A DNA stretch of 49,232 nt from an uncultured Clostridia bacterium (GCA_947624195.1 CANQJH010000001.1:1-49232), one strand, 5' to 3'. Positions 27,557 to 36,346 are shown, counted from the stretch's first letter. Numbers and translations: made by a program. The notes: generated from the letters alone by a model not told the origin.

Positions 27557-27645
27557 TTATGTTTTAAGGCGAAATTAAAAATATAGGAAATACTCTCGAC
27601 AAAATGTTAATATTATTTTATAATAAGTATAGATTGGAGTAAACA

Positions 27646-28191
27646 ATGAGAAAAGACAAAGAAAATAATCAAGAATTTAAATGGTTTATTCAAGTTTCCG
27701 TGATAGCCTTTATTTTATCAATAATTTTTTCATTTATATCAAATGGAGCGGTCGACGTTCTTCCAGTTTTGCCAGCAATTATTGTTTTAATAATGGTTGT
27801 TGGAATAGGAATTTTATTTGATATTGTGGGAGTTGCTGTTACAATCGCTAAGGAAGACGATTTCCATGCAAAAGCGACTAAAAAAATTAAAGGAGCGAAA
27901 ACTTCTATAAATTTAATAAAGAATTCATCAAAAGTGTCCAATATATGTGCTGATGTAATAGGCGATATATGTGGAGTATTAAGTGGAGCAATTAGTGCTG
28001 GGATATCAATGAAGTTAATGCAAGCAACTAATATACCAATTAATCTACAATTCATTATAAGTGCTTTAGTTGCATCTGTTACAATAGGAGGCAAGGCTTT
28101 AGGCAAGGGATTTGCTAGAAGAAACTCAACGGAAATTGTTTGGATACTAGGGAAAATAGTTAGTAAATTTAAAAAAGAACAGAACAGATAA
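27646..28191 (+). CDS. Clostridial integral membrane protein of unknown function
   Basis: 181 aa with four predicted membrane helices: about 13-34, 38-62, 105-122 and 130-150. Between helices 2 and 3 is a conserved-looking cytoplasmic loop (AKEDDFHAKATKKIKGAKTS, then SNICADVIGDICGVLSGAIS). I recall similar proteins across Clostridia, sometimes labelled CorB-like, but no transport or CBS domain is seen, so no function is assigned. SD TTGGAG 8 bases upstream, with a TATAAT-like -10 near 27617. It lies between the RNA candidate and ymdB. Confidence 0.75.
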   Translation: MRKDKENNQEFKWFIQVSVIAFILSIIFSFISNGAVDVLPVLPAIIVLIMVVGIGILFDIVGVAVTIAKEDDFHAKATKKIKGAKTSINLIKNSSKVSNICADVIGDICGVLSGAISAGISMKLMQATNIPINLQFIISALVASVTIGGKALGKGFARRNSTEIVWILGKIVSKFKKEQNR

Positions 28192-28299
28192 TAGATATAC
28201 TTAGAGTATCATGCGCTATGAAGCGATTTATTATGAGTATAGAAAATAAACAATAACATTATTAAATATAATAGGAAAGAAAGGGGCTTACATAATAGT

Positions 28300-29064
28300 A
28301 TGAAAGTGTTAGCAATTGGTGATTTAGTAGGAGAAGGTAGTTTATCAAAATTAAGAAAAGAATTAGAAAATATTCAGATAGCAGAAGATATTGATTTTAC
28401 AATTGTAAATGGCGAAAATGTAGCACAAGGTATGGGAATGACAACAAAGATATTTAACGAATTATGTAAAATGAATATAGATGTAATTACAATGGGAAAT
28501 CACACATGGGGGAAAAAGGATATCTTTACATTTATTGATAGCCCTAATATTATAAGACCTGCAAATTATTCAAAAGGTGTGCCGGGAAAAGGTTACACTT
28601 TGGTTGAATGTGATGGTAAAAAAATAGCAGTTATAAATTTAATTGGAAGAACTGATATGGGAGTTTTATCTGATAATCCATTTACGTGCATAGATGAAAT
28701 ATTAAAAAATATACAAGCAGACATTATTATAGTAGACTTCCATGCAGAAGCCACTGCAGAAAAACTTGCTATGGCATACTATTTAGATGGTAGGGTAAAT
28801 GTGCTTTTTGGAACACATACACATGTACAAACTGCTGACGAGAAAGTACTTGAAAAAGGTACAGGTTACGTAACTGATATAGGTATGACAGGACCAGTTA
28901 AATCCGTAATTGGTATGGATATTGAGGCTTCTCTTAAGAGATTTATTACATCACTTCCTGAAAAATATAAATTGGCAGAAGGTGATTGCATGTTAAATGG
29001 TGTTGTATTTGAGCTAGACGATTTTACAGGCAGAGCAAAGAGAGTGTACAGGATTAATATATAA
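28300..29064 (+). CDS. ymdB: YmdB-family metallophosphoesterase
   Basis: 254 aa (TIGR00282 family). B. subtilis YmdB is a cyclic-nucleotide phosphodiesterase that affects biofilm and motility decisions and acts with RNase Y. Metal ligands are visible: GDLVGE at residues 7-12, NGEN near 38-41, MGNHTWGKK at about 67-75, DFHAEAT at about 147-153 and FGTHTHVQTAD at about 170-180. Length is typical. SD AAAGGGGC about 11 bases upstream. Position after rny and before spoVS matches Bacillus synteny, with two extra elements between rny and ymdB here. Repeat fragment C begins 6 bases after its stop. Confidence 0.94.
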   Translation: MKVLAIGDLVGEGSLSKLRKELENIQIAEDIDFTIVNGENVAQGMGMTTKIFNELCKMNIDVITMGNHTWGKKDIFTFIDSPNIIRPANYSKGVPGKGYTLVECDGKKIAVINLIGRTDMGVLSDNPFTCIDEILKNIQADIIIVDFHAEATAEKLAMAYYLDGRVNVLFGTHTHVQTADEKVLEKGTGYVTDIGMTGPVKSVIGMDIEASLKRFITSLPEKYKLAEGDCMLNGVVFELDDFTGRAKRVYRINI

Positions 29065-29070
29065 GTTGCT

Positions 29071-29103
29071 ACGCGGCTTATTCGAAGATAACCTATATTC
29101 ATG
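29071..29103 (-). repeat. Fragment of the dispersed repeat (copy C)
   Basis: Matches the right end of copy A (GCGGCTTATTCGAAGATAAC) and continues CTATATTCATG like an outer terminal repeat. The GC-rich core is missing. It sits directly after the ymdB stop codon. Confidence 0.65.
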
Positions 29104-29267
29104 TTTTAAAGCTATTTGAGAGTAGTAAAATGTATAAAAATGTCAAAATATGTCAAATACGGTCGACGAAAAGTATCAAAAAATCATTGAAAATACTAGA
29201 CTTTTTCTCCATATAGTATTATAAATATATTTGTAATTACAAAATAATATAATAGTAGGAGGAAAAA

Positions 29268-29528
29268 ATGGAAGTTTTAAAAATCTCATCAAAATCAAAC
29301 CCTAATTCAGTAGCAGGAGCTATTGCAGGGATGGTAAAGGAAACAAGAAAGGCAGAAATGCAAGCAATTGGAGCGGGTGCTCTAAATCAAGCTGTAAAGG
29401 CCGTTGCAATAGCAAGAGGATTTGTAGCACCAACTGGAGTGGACTTAGTATGTATACCTGCATTTGCAGAGGTTCAGGTAGAAGGAGAAGACAGAACAGG
29501 AATTAGACTTATTGTAGAGTCAAGATAA
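29268..29528 (+). CDS. spoVS: Stage V sporulation protein S
   Basis: 86 aa, near full identity to the SpoVS consensus: MEVLKISSKSNPNSVAGAIA, GAGALNQAVKAVAIARGFVA and PTGVDLVCIPAFAEVQVEGE. Alba-like fold; needed for coat assembly and septation control in sporulating Firmicutes. SD AGGAGG 6 bases upstream. A perfect 14-base palindrome, TTTGTAATTACAAA, lies at 29230-29243 and may be a regulator site. Follows ymdB as in Bacillus; its own terminator follows. Confidence 0.97.
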   Translation: MEVLKISSKSNPNSVAGAIAGMVKETRKAEMQAIGAGALNQAVKAVAIARGFVAPTGVDLVCIPAFAEVQVEGEDRTGIRLIVESR

Positions 29529-29585
29529 AATTAGTATAGTATATTTTACATTTTGTGTAAATTTATAAAATACAATAAAAGTGGG

Positions 29586-29639
29586 GCATGGATAAATATT
29601 ATTGTGAAGCTGACAAAATATTTATTCATGCTATTTTTT
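29586..29639 (+). terminator. Terminator after spoVS
   Basis: GCATG-G-ATAAATATT (29586-29600) pairs with AATATTTAT-T-CATGC (29617-29631), 15 pairs including one G-T, then a T run. Confidence 0.8.
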
Positions 29640-29729
29640 ATCAAGATATTGAAAAAATTCTTATATTATTATATGATACAATTATTCATCACCTACTTAC
29701 GCTTTGCTGTTCTACACAGTGAATTGCAA

Positions 29730-29742
29730 ACCGTACGGATTC
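29730..29742 (+). repeat. Shared 13-base leader element, copy 2
   Basis: Identical to 9493-9505 (ACCGTACGGATTC) and likewise ends 24 bases before a start codon, here that of the substrate-binding protein. Confidence 0.6.
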
Positions 29743-29766
29743 GAGGTGAAGAGAGGAGTAAACATA

Positions 29767-31344
29767 ATGAGGTCTAGTGGCAATAATTTTTTTAAGTATA
29801 TATTTATATTAGTTGTTATTGGGCTTATTGGCGGTGCAGTTTATATACTGTATTATAGCAATAATAGTGAAAATGAAGTAGATATAGATGAAGAAAATGT
29901 AACTGTTAGTGGAGACATAAGTATTGTTGAAAATATAAAAATGGGAATATCCAATTTCGATACAATGAATCCAATACTGACAAAAAATAGAGAGATAATT
30001 AATATAGACAAGCTTGTGTTTGATTCTATTTTTAATATAACATCAGATTATAGACTAGAGACTTCTCTTGGAAAATCTATTTCAAAAAATTCAGATACGA
30101 GTTATGAAGTGAAGCTTGATTCAAGTATCAAATGGCAAGATGGTAGCACTTTAATTGCAACAGATGTTAAATATACAATCGAACAAATAAAAAATACAAA
30201 TTCTATATATTTGCCTAATGTTCAAGATATAGCTAGTGTTGAAACCCCTGATTCTGAAACTGTAATTTTTAATTTAACAAGAAATATTCCGTTTTTTGAG
30301 TATAATTTAACTTTTCCAATTGTATCGAGTAGGTATTATATAAATGAAGACTTTGCAAACTCAGGGAAAATCCCTATGGGTACTGGTATGTATAAAATAG
30401 CAAGTATAAATGATGATAATATTTTATTAATTATGAACGACAAATGGAAAAATTTCAAAACATTCACTCCACGAACTCAGTCAATTACTTTGCATAAGTA
30501 TAATGCAATTGGAGAGATATTCAATACATTTAAACTTGGAAATATTGATATAGTAAACACTTATATGACTAATTACAATAATTACGTTGGAACAATTGGG
30601 TATAACAAAAAAGAATATGCAGGCAGAGATTATGACTTCCTAAGCTTTAACTGTAATGACAATATTTTAGCAGATTCGTCTGTTAGAAAAGCTATAGCTT
30701 ATGCCATTAATAAAGATAACATTGTAAGTACAATTTTTGAATATTCAAAAGTCGCTGCAAATGCTCCTTTGGACTACGGAAGCTTTTTATACAATGGAGA
30801 AGGAACTATTACTTATAATCAAGATATGGCTAAGAAAACACTAATGGATGGTGGCTGGTCTTATACAAATAATAGATGGCAAAAAAGTATTAATGGTTAT
30901 GTAAAAAGAATTAATCTGTCTTTAGTTGTAAATGCTAGTAATCCTGACAGAGTAAAGGTTGCAAATAATTTGAAAAGTCAATTAGCAGAGGTTGGTATAT
31001 TAATTAATGTTGTCCAAGTAAATGATGATAGATATTACAATTATTTAAACAATAAAGATTATCAATTAATACTTACTGGAGTATCAAATTCTGTAAGCCC
31101 TGATTTAACATATTTTTATGGAAATGGAAATATTTCAAATTACTACAACGGGGATCTAATTTCAAAATTATACTCGATAGATAGTATTAAAGAAGCACAG
31201 AAAATCGCAAATGAGGAAGTGCCACATATTGGCTTGTATAGAAACAAAGGAACTATTATATTAAATTCAAGTGTTGGAGGTGATTTTGCACCAAATTGGA
31301 ATAACTTATATTATAATTTTGACAAATGGTATAGACAACAATAA
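29767..31344 (+). CDS. Family 5 extracellular solute-binding protein (peptide type)
   Basis: 525 aa. N-terminal helix (about 9-29, FFKYIFILVVIGLIGGAVYI) with no lipobox cysteine, so it is membrane-anchored rather than a lipoprotein. It is followed by the SBP_bac_5 domain: FDTMNPILTKNREI, LVFDSIFNITSDYRLETSLG, WQDGSTLIATDVKYTIEQI, PMGTGMYKI, VRKAIAYAINKDNIV and the late DYQLILTGVSNSVSPDLTYF. An upstream in-frame start exists, but GAGAGGAG lies 9 bases before the ATG at 29767. No permease or ATPase gene is adjacent, so it is an orphan binding protein that may serve a remote Opp/Dpp transporter or act as a sensor. Confidence 0.88.
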   Translation: MRSSGNNFFKYIFILVVIGLIGGAVYILYYSNNSENEVDIDEENVTVSGDISIVENIKMGISNFDTMNPILTKNREIINIDKLVFDSIFNITSDYRLETSLGKSISKNSDTSYEVKLDSSIKWQDGSTLIATDVKYTIEQIKNTNSIYLPNVQDIASVETPDSETVIFNLTRNIPFFEYNLTFPIVSSRYYINEDFANSGKIPMGTGMYKIASINDDNILLIMNDKWKNFKTFTPRTQSITLHKYNAIGEIFNTFKLGNIDIVNTYMTNYNNYVGTIGYNKKEYAGRDYDFLSFNCNDNILADSSVRKAIAYAINKDNIVSTIFEYSKVAANAPLDYGSFLYNGEGTITYNQDMAKKTLMDGGWSYTNNRWQKSINGYVKRINLSLVVNASNPDRVKVANNLKSQLAEVGILINVVQVNDDRYYNYLNNKDYQLILTGVSNSVSPDLTYFYGNGNISNYYNGDLISKLYSIDSIKEAQKIANEEVPHIGLYRNKGTIILNSSVGGDFAPNWNNLYYNFDKWYRQQ

Positions 31345-31439
31345 ATAATAAAGTTGACATAACATCAAACAACCAAATACCAAACAACATTAAATAACAA
31401 AATTAAAAATAGAATAAATAACAAAATTCAAAAAAAGTA

Positions 31440-31467
31440 TTGACAAAAATATTTTTTAATATATAAT
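31440..31467 (+). promoter_or_regulatory. recA promoter
   Basis: TTGACA (31440-31445), a 16-base spacer, TATAAT (31462-31467). Confidence 0.85.
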
Positions 31468-31472
31468 TAGTA

Positions 31473-31486
31473 CAAACACATGTTTA
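31473..31486 (+). promoter_or_regulatory. LexA (DinR) box candidate at recA
   Basis: CAAACACATGTTTA matches the Firmicutes SOS box CGAACRNRYGTTYC at 12 of 14 positions, mismatching only at positions 2 and 14. It covers the transcription start. Confidence 0.65.
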
Positions 31487-31505
31487 GAAAAAGTAGGAGG
31501 AAATT

Positions 31506-32588
31506 ATGAGTACAGAAAAAATTAATGAAGAAAAACAAAAAGCATTGGAAGCAGCAATGGGACAAATTGAGAAACAATTTGGCAAAGGATCAGTAATGAA
31601 ACTAGGAGATTTCAAAGCAATAAATACAGAAGCAATTCCAACTGGAGCATTAAGTTTGGATATAGCTTTAGGAATAGGAGGTATTCCTAAAGGAAGAATA
31701 ATAGAGATATTTGGACCTGAATCATCAGGTAAAACTACAGTAGCACTTCATATGATAGCAGAAGCACAAAAACTTGGAGGAGAAGCAGCATTTATAGATG
31801 CAGAGCATGCTTTAGACCCAGTTTATGCAAAGCATCTTGGAGTTGATATAGATAATTTAATAGTATCTCAACCAGACACTGGTGAACAAGCTTTAGAGAT
31901 AGCAGAAGCTTTAGTTAGAAGTGGAGCTATTGACTTAGTTGTAGTTGATTCAGTAGCAGCGCTAGTTCCAAAAGCCGAAATTGACGGAGATATGGGAGAC
32001 GCTCACGTTGGCTTGCAAGCAAGACTTATGTCTCAAGCATTAAGAAAATTAGCAGGAGTAATTAATAAATCAAATAGTTGCGTAGTATTTATTAACCAAT
32101 TAAGAGAAAAAGTAGGAATTATGTTTGGTAATCCTGAAACAACACCAGGAGGAAGAGCTTTGAAATTCTATGCTTCTGTAAGACTTGACATCAGAAGAGT
32201 AGAAAATATCAAGCAAGATGGAGAAGTTGTAGGAAGTAGAGTTAAAGTAAAAGTAGTAAAAAATAAAGTTGCTCCACCATTTAGAGAAGCAGAATTCGAT
32301 ATAATATATGGTAAAGGTATATCTAAATCAGGCAATGTACTAGATATAGGAATAAATCTTGGTTTAGTTGAAAAAAGTGGTTCTTGGTTTGGATACAATG
32401 GAGAAAGAATTGGACAAGGTAGAGAAAATGCGAAAAAATACCTTGAGGATAATCCAGAAGTTATGAAGGAAATAGAAGACAAAATTAGAAATAATTTTGA
32501 CCAAGCTTTTGAAAATAGCTTAGGAGACGAAGAAAAAGACGAGGAGCAAGACAAAGAACCAACTGAAGATGTAGAAGACGAAGAATAA
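31506..32588 (+). CDS. recA: Recombinase RecA
   Basis: 360 aa strand-exchange ATPase and SOS co-protease. Walker [10 protein letters not shown] at about 70-78, [19 protein letters not shown] before it, Walker [20 protein letters not shown], loop 2 region [20 protein letters not shown] and the C-terminal [15 protein letters not shown]. The last 30 residues are strongly acidic ([19 protein letters not shown]), the usual regulatory tail but long. SD AGGAGG 6 bases upstream. Promoter with a LexA-like box; recX follows 41 bases later. Confidence 0.98.
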   Translation: MSTEKINEEKQKALEAAMGQIEKQFGKGSVMKLGDFKAINTEAIPTGALSLDIALGIGGIPKGRIIEIFGPESSGKTTVALHMIAEAQKLGGEAAFIDAEHALDPVYAKHLGVDIDNLIVSQPDTGEQALEIAEALVRSGAIDLVVVDSVAALVPKAEIDGDMGDAHVGLQARLMSQALRKLAGVINKSNSCVVFINQLREKVGIMFGNPETTPGGRALKFYASVRLDIRRVENIKQDGEVVGSRVKVKVVKNKVAPPFREAEFDIIYGKGISKSGNVLDIGINLGLVEKSGSWFGYNGERIGQGRENAKKYLEDNPEVMKEIEDKIRNNFDQAFENSLGDEEKDEEQDKEPTEDVEDEE

Positions 32589-32629
32589 GGTGCAGATATA
32601 GACGACAAATAATAAAGTGAGGTTAGATT

Positions 32630-33115
32630 TTGAAGCATTTACAATTTTCAAATAATCTTGAAAAATTAGAAGAAATCGATAAGGTCAAAAGTAGAGTATT
32701 AAAATACATAGTATATAAAAAAAGAACTGAAAATGAAATTAGAAATAAATTTCGCGATACTTTTGATGAAGAAATATTTGAGCAAGTTATAGAGCAATTA
32801 AAAGAATTAGGTTATATTGATGATACAAATTATATAGATAGAGCAGTAAATGAATTTGTTGCATTAAAAAGTATGTCAATTAGAGAACTAAAATATAAGC
32901 TAATCTCAAAAGGCTTGAGCAGTAATCTTATTGAAGATTACTGCTCGGCAAACTATGAAGATTTACTTGAATATGAAAAAAAATCAGCAGAAAAAATTAT
33001 GTTAAAAAAATTACCAACAATGGATATACAAGAAGTAAAATTATTTTTAAGAAAAAAGGGATATATGGAGGAAAGCATAAAAAATGCAGAACATCTTTAT
33101 ACTGGAGACAAATAA
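32630..33115 (+). CDS. recX: RecA regulatory protein RecX
   Basis: 161 aa; RecX binds the RecA filament groove and tunes its activity. Three helical repeats: LKYIVYKKRTENEIRNKF with EQVIEQLKELGYIDDTNYID, then SIRELKYKLISKGLSSNLIE, then KLPTMDIQEVKLFLRKKGYM. Start is TTG at 32630 with AAGTGAGGT upstream; no better in-frame start is present. It is in an operon with recA, and its 3' end overlaps the scpA start by 32 bases, suggesting coupled translation. Confidence 0.9.
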   Translation: MKHLQFSNNLEKLEEIDKVKSRVLKYIVYKKRTENEIRNKFRDTFDEEIFEQVIEQLKELGYIDDTNYIDRAVNEFVALKSMSIRELKYKLISKGLSSNLIEDYCSANYEDLLEYEKKSAEKIMLKKLPTMDIQEVKLFLRKKGYMEESIKNAEHLYTGDK

Positions 33116-33836
33116 ATATAATATCAAATTGCAAAATTTCGAAGGACCATTGGATTTGTTATGTCATTTAATTGATGTAAATAAAATGGATATTTATGAT
33201 GTCAATTTAAATGAAATAACTGACCAGTACATTGAATACCTAAAAAAAATGGAAGAAATGGACTTAGAAATTACAAGTGAGTTCCTAGTTATGGCATCGA
33301 ATTTACTCTATATAAAATCCAAAAAATTGCTACCAAGAGTAGAAGACGAAGAAGAAATGATTTCAGAAGAAGAACTTATACAAAGAATTATCGAATATAA
33401 ACAGTATAAAGAAATTACAAAAACATTTGCTCAAATGTATGCAGAAAATAATAAAAGAATTTTTAGAAAACCAGAAAACATAGAACTTCCTAAGCAAGAA
33501 TTAGAAGTAAACTATAATGTTGATGATATAGTTAACATGTATAAAGACATATTAGAAAGAACAAGTGTAAGAATAAATAAAAATGTAAAAAATATCGAAA
33601 AAATAGCTCTTATTGAAAACTATTCAGTTGGAGACACTGTAAAAACAATGTTTAGAGAACTTTTAAGGCATCCTAAATTTGTATTTAATAAACTATTTTC
33701 ACTACAAAAATGTAATCCACAAGAGGTAGTAACAGCATTTTCAGGATTACTAGAGATGTCCAGAAGAAGTAAAGTTGAAACAACTCAACAAAGATTATTT
33801 GGAGACATTGAAGTTTCTAAAAAGAAAAGAGCATAA
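33084..33836 (+). CDS. scpA: Segregation and condensation protein A
   Basis: 250 aa kleisin that bridges Smc heads with ScpB in chromosome condensation. N-terminal YNIKLQNFEGPLDLLCHLID and VNLNEITDQYIEYL are the Smc-neck-binding motif; FLVMASNLLYIKSKKLLP follows; the C-terminal winged helix covers about 170-245 (VVTAFSGLLEMSRRSKVETT). The ATG lies inside recX, with GGAGG 13 bases upstream. scpB, usually next, is absent here; a DUF2953 gene follows instead. Confidence 0.95.
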   Translation: MQNIFILETNKYNIKLQNFEGPLDLLCHLIDVNKMDIYDVNLNEITDQYIEYLKKMEEMDLEITSEFLVMASNLLYIKSKKLLPRVEDEEEMISEEELIQRIIEYKQYKEITKTFAQMYAENNKRIFRKPENIELPKQELEVNYNVDDIVNMYKDILERTSVRINKNVKNIEKIALIENYSVGDTVKTMFRELLRHPKFVFNKLFSLQKCNPQEVVTAFSGLLEMSRRSKVETTQQRLFGDIEVSKKKRA

Positions 33837-33962
33837 GTGTTTCTTACATTATCATTAAAATTTTTTTCTTGTAACACTGATTATTTAAAATAATTATATT
33901 AATAATATAAAAGTATAAACTTAATAAAAAATGGTAAAAACTACTATAAGGAGGATACTCTT

Positions 33963-34574
33963 TTGGTAGTTTTTATTGTTTGTTTAAGTTTGATAATGAT
34001 AATACTAATAGCAATACTAATTGTTAAATCAACGACAAAGCTAAAGCTAGCTGATTTTGTAATTGACGATTATGAGGACTTAAAAGAGATAATTAAATTA
34101 ATAAAAAATAAGGAATATATTAGAATATTTGAGTGCTTAGACTTCCTATTAACCCTAGAGTTATGTATATTCAAAAAATTACCAATATTTAAATTTAGAG
34201 TATCAGATGATGAAATAGCAAAATTTTTGAAAAAGCAAATAAAAAAGCATAAACTGAAAAAAGAAGAAAAAGAAATAGAATTATTTGCAAAAAAAGATAG
34301 AAAACAAATAGATGAAGATTTGCCAGATATAGATTTAGAAAGCTTAGATTTGCTGATGAATTTAGGAACAGATAATGCGGGAATAACAGCTATATCAAGT
34401 GCTATGATTTCCATACTTATTTCAGTGACTTTACCAGCATTAATTAATAGAATAAATTTAGATAAGTTTAATTATGAGATTAATCCGGTATATTTAGATA
34501 AGCCATTTTTTAACATTAATGCATCAGCCGTTTTGTCGATTGCAACAGTTGATTTAGTGAAGCTAATTAGGTAA
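33963..34574 (+). CDS. DUF2953 (YtfI-like) membrane protein
   Basis: 203 aa; TTG start with AAGGAGGA 6 bases upstream. One N-terminal membrane helix (about 2-22), a charged Lys/Glu-rich middle (about 80-115) and a C-terminal part with a helix near 140-157 (ISSAMISILISVTLPALI) followed by FNYEINPVYLDKPFFNINAS, the typical DUF2953 ending. In Bacillus and many Clostridia the DUF2953 gene (ytfI) is next to ytfJ; here ytfJ lies about 1.1 kb further on, separated by the ORF6N gene. Function unknown, presumably spore-related. Confidence 0.75.
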   Translation: MVVFIVCLSLIMIILIAILIVKSTTKLKLADFVIDDYEDLKEIIKLIKNKEYIRIFECLDFLLTLELCIFKKLPIFKFRVSDDEIAKFLKKQIKKHKLKKEEKEIELFAKKDRKQIDEDLPDIDLESLDLLMNLGTDNAGITAISSAMISILISVTLPALINRINLDKFNYEINPVYLDKPFFNINASAVLSIATVDLVKLIR

Positions 34575-34601
34575 GTAATTAGAAAAAAATGTAATTTTAG
34601 C

Positions 34602-34630
34602 TTGACATTATAAAACAAATGTTCTATAAT
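34602..34630 (+). promoter_or_regulatory. Consensus promoter with internal LexA-like box (ORF6N gene)
   Basis: TTGACA (34602-34607), a 17-base spacer, TATAAT (34625-34630): perfect sigma-A consensus. The spacer contains AAAACAAATGTTCT (34612-34625), 11 of 14 to the SOS box CGAACRNRYGTTYC. A bound LexA would block both hexamers. Predicted start near 34637. Confidence 0.7.
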
Positions 34631-34645
34631 AGCTTTAATAAAGGA

Positions 34646-35602
34646 GTGATTATTATAGAACGAGAAAAAAGTTTGATAATAACAAATGACAAATCAAATA
34701 TAAAAACTTACAATATTGGAGATATTAAAAACCTAATTTATACAGTAAGAGGTAATCAGGTAATGCTAGATAGTGATGTAGCTATGTTGTATCATTATAG
34801 TACTAAACGTATAAATGAAACAGTTAGAAGAAATAAAGAGCGATTTCCAGAAAATTTTTGTTTTCAATTAACAATTAATGAAACAGTAAACTTGAGGTCG
34901 CATTTTGCGACCTCAAGTTTAAAAAAAGAAAACTATGGAGGTAGAAGATATTTACCTTATGCGTTTACAGAGCAAGGCATAGCAATGCTTTCAGGATTAT
35001 TAAAAAACGATATAGCAATTCAAGTAAGTATAAATATTATGAATGCTTTTGTTGAGATGCGAAAATTTATTTTATCAAATGGACAAATATTTAATAGATT
35101 ATCAAATATAGAATATAAGTTAATAGATCAAGATAGAAAGCTCACAAATCATGAAAAAAACTTTGAAAAAGTTTTTGATGAACTACAAAAAAATAAACAA
35201 CAAGAATTTAAACAAAAAATATTTTTTGATGGACAAATTTATGATAGCTATAGCCTAATAATAGATATTATAAAATCGGCACAAGATAAAATTCTATTAA
35301 TAGATAATTATATAGATGATAGTGTTTTAGAAATGCTAACCAAAAAAAGAAAAGATGTTGAAGTGATAATTTTAACATCGCAAAATAGTAATATAAAAAA
35401 AATAGACATACAAAACTTTAATAAACAATATCCAACTCTAAAATTAGCATATACAAATAAATTTCATGATAGATTTATAGTAATAGATAAGAAAAACTTA
35501 TATCATATTGGAGCATCATTAAAAGATTTAGGAAAAAAATGTTTTGCTATCTCTAAAATAGAAGATAAAGAATATATAGAGAAGATGAATAATTTATATT
35601 AG
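34646..35602 (+). CDS. ORF6N domain protein with C-terminal PLD-like domain
   Basis: About 318 aa. N-terminal ORF6N DNA-binding domain, phage antirepressor type: IKNLIYTVRGNQVMLDSDVA, then RRNKERFPENFCFQL and YLPYAFTEQGIAMLSGLL. A short coiled coil follows, then a PLD-like part (FFDGQIYDSYSLIIDIIKSA, LLIDNYIDDSVLEML, VIILTS) ending in HDRFIVID, an HxR-x4-D variant of the phospholipase-D HKD motif, and HIGASLKDLGKK. The start is unclear: the ATG at 34619 lies upstream of the -10. GTG at 34646 overlaps the SD AAGGAG, so ATT/ATA at 34652-34657 may be used. The gene interrupts ytfI-ytfJ synteny, pointing to acquisition. Confidence 0.8.
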   Translation: MIIIEREKSLIITNDKSNIKTYNIGDIKNLIYTVRGNQVMLDSDVAMLYHYSTKRINETVRRNKERFPENFCFQLTINETVNLRSHFATSSLKKENYGGRRYLPYAFTEQGIAMLSGLLKNDIAIQVSINIMNAFVEMRKFILSNGQIFNRLSNIEYKLIDQDRKLTNHEKNFEKVFDELQKNKQQEFKQKIFFDGQIYDSYSLIIDIIKSAQDKILLIDNYIDDSVLEMLTKKRKDVEVIILTSQNSNIKKIDIQNFNKQYPTLKLAYTNKFHDRFIVIDKKNLYHIGASLKDLGKKCFAISKIEDKEYIEKMNNLY

Positions 35603-35706
35603 TATAATAAAATAATGAAGTCAACAAAAAATTAATGTTAAATGTATAAATAATGAAAATTGGTAAATAATACAAAAAGAAAATTGTTAAGTAAGGAGAG
35701 ATGAAA

Positions 35707-36292
35707 ATGTCTAGTTATCCAATTGAAGGTTTAATGAATAGTGCGATGAATTCAATTCGTGAAATGATTGATGTAAACACAATCATTGGTGATCCAATAG
35801 AAACATCTAACAATATAATAATAATTCCAGTTTCTAAAGTTAATTTTGGATTTGCAGCAGGTGGTAGTGAATTTAAAGTGAAAGGGTTACCTGATAAAAA
35901 AGAAAAAAGCGATGAAGAAAATGATGAAAAAGTAAGATTACCTTTTGGTGGTGGCTCAGGTGCACGGAGTTAGCATAAGTCCTATTGCGTTTATTGTTGT
36001 TCAACCGTCAGGTGTAAAGCTTCTTCCAGTTACACATAGTTCTTCATTAGATAAGCTTTTAGATTTAGTTCCAGATTTAATTGAAAAAACTACACAGATG
36101 TTAGATAGTAAATTAAAAAAATCAGGCAAAATAGTACAAGATAATTTAATTGTTAAGATAAGTGATGACAAAAATGCAAAAGATAGTAGTAAAAGCGATA
36201 GAGTAGTAAGCAATCATAGTAGTGAACCGTCCAATGTTACCAAAGTAGAATCTAAACCATATGAAGTAGAATATGATGAGACAGATATTTAG
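35707..36292 (+). pseudogene. ytfJ: Sporulation protein YtfJ (GerW), frameshifted
   Basis: The 5' part reads SSYPIEGLMNSAMNSIREMI, then VNTIIGDPIETSN and FGFAAGGSEF, the YtfJ family. At 35962-35967 the frame meets CACGG and stops at 35971-35973. In the next frame the protein continues GVSISPIAFIVVQPSGVKLL to 36292. Removing one base (C at 35965) restores the expected glycine-rich LPFGGGSGAGVSISP. Start at 35707 (GGAG at 8 bases) is better than the ATG at 35701. The restored protein has an unusual charged tail of about 50 residues. This is either a real frameshift, a sequencing indel or recoding; a second gene 4 kb away is broken in the same local context. Confidence 0.85.
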
Positions 36293-36330
36293 TTATATGA
36301 AGTGAAAAATGACGAGACAGATATTTAATT
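36259..36330 (+). repeat. 36-bp tandem duplication over the ytfJ stop codon
   Basis: Units 36259-36294 and 36295-36330 are about 83 % identical; each encodes a version of EV..DETDI plus a stop codon. The second unit also supplies the left arm of the terminator. Confidence 0.8.
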
Positions 36331-36346
36331 ATCTGTCTTGTTTTAT
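36313..36346 (+). terminator. Terminator after ytfJ
   Basis: CGAGACAGATA pairs with TATCTGTCTTG (one G-T pair), followed by TTTTAT. Confidence 0.8.

Noticed and set aside
27611-27624. LexA box at ACAAAATGTTAA upstream of the 27646 membrane protein
   Set aside because: The half-sites do not keep AAC-N4-GTT spacing, so it falls well short of the SOS consensus.
29553-29777. 74-codon open frame between spoVS and the binding protein
   Set aside because: It covers the spoVS terminator and the leader of the next gene and has no SD. The translation (YLFMLFFIKILKKFLYYYMI) is what AT-rich intergenic DNA gives.
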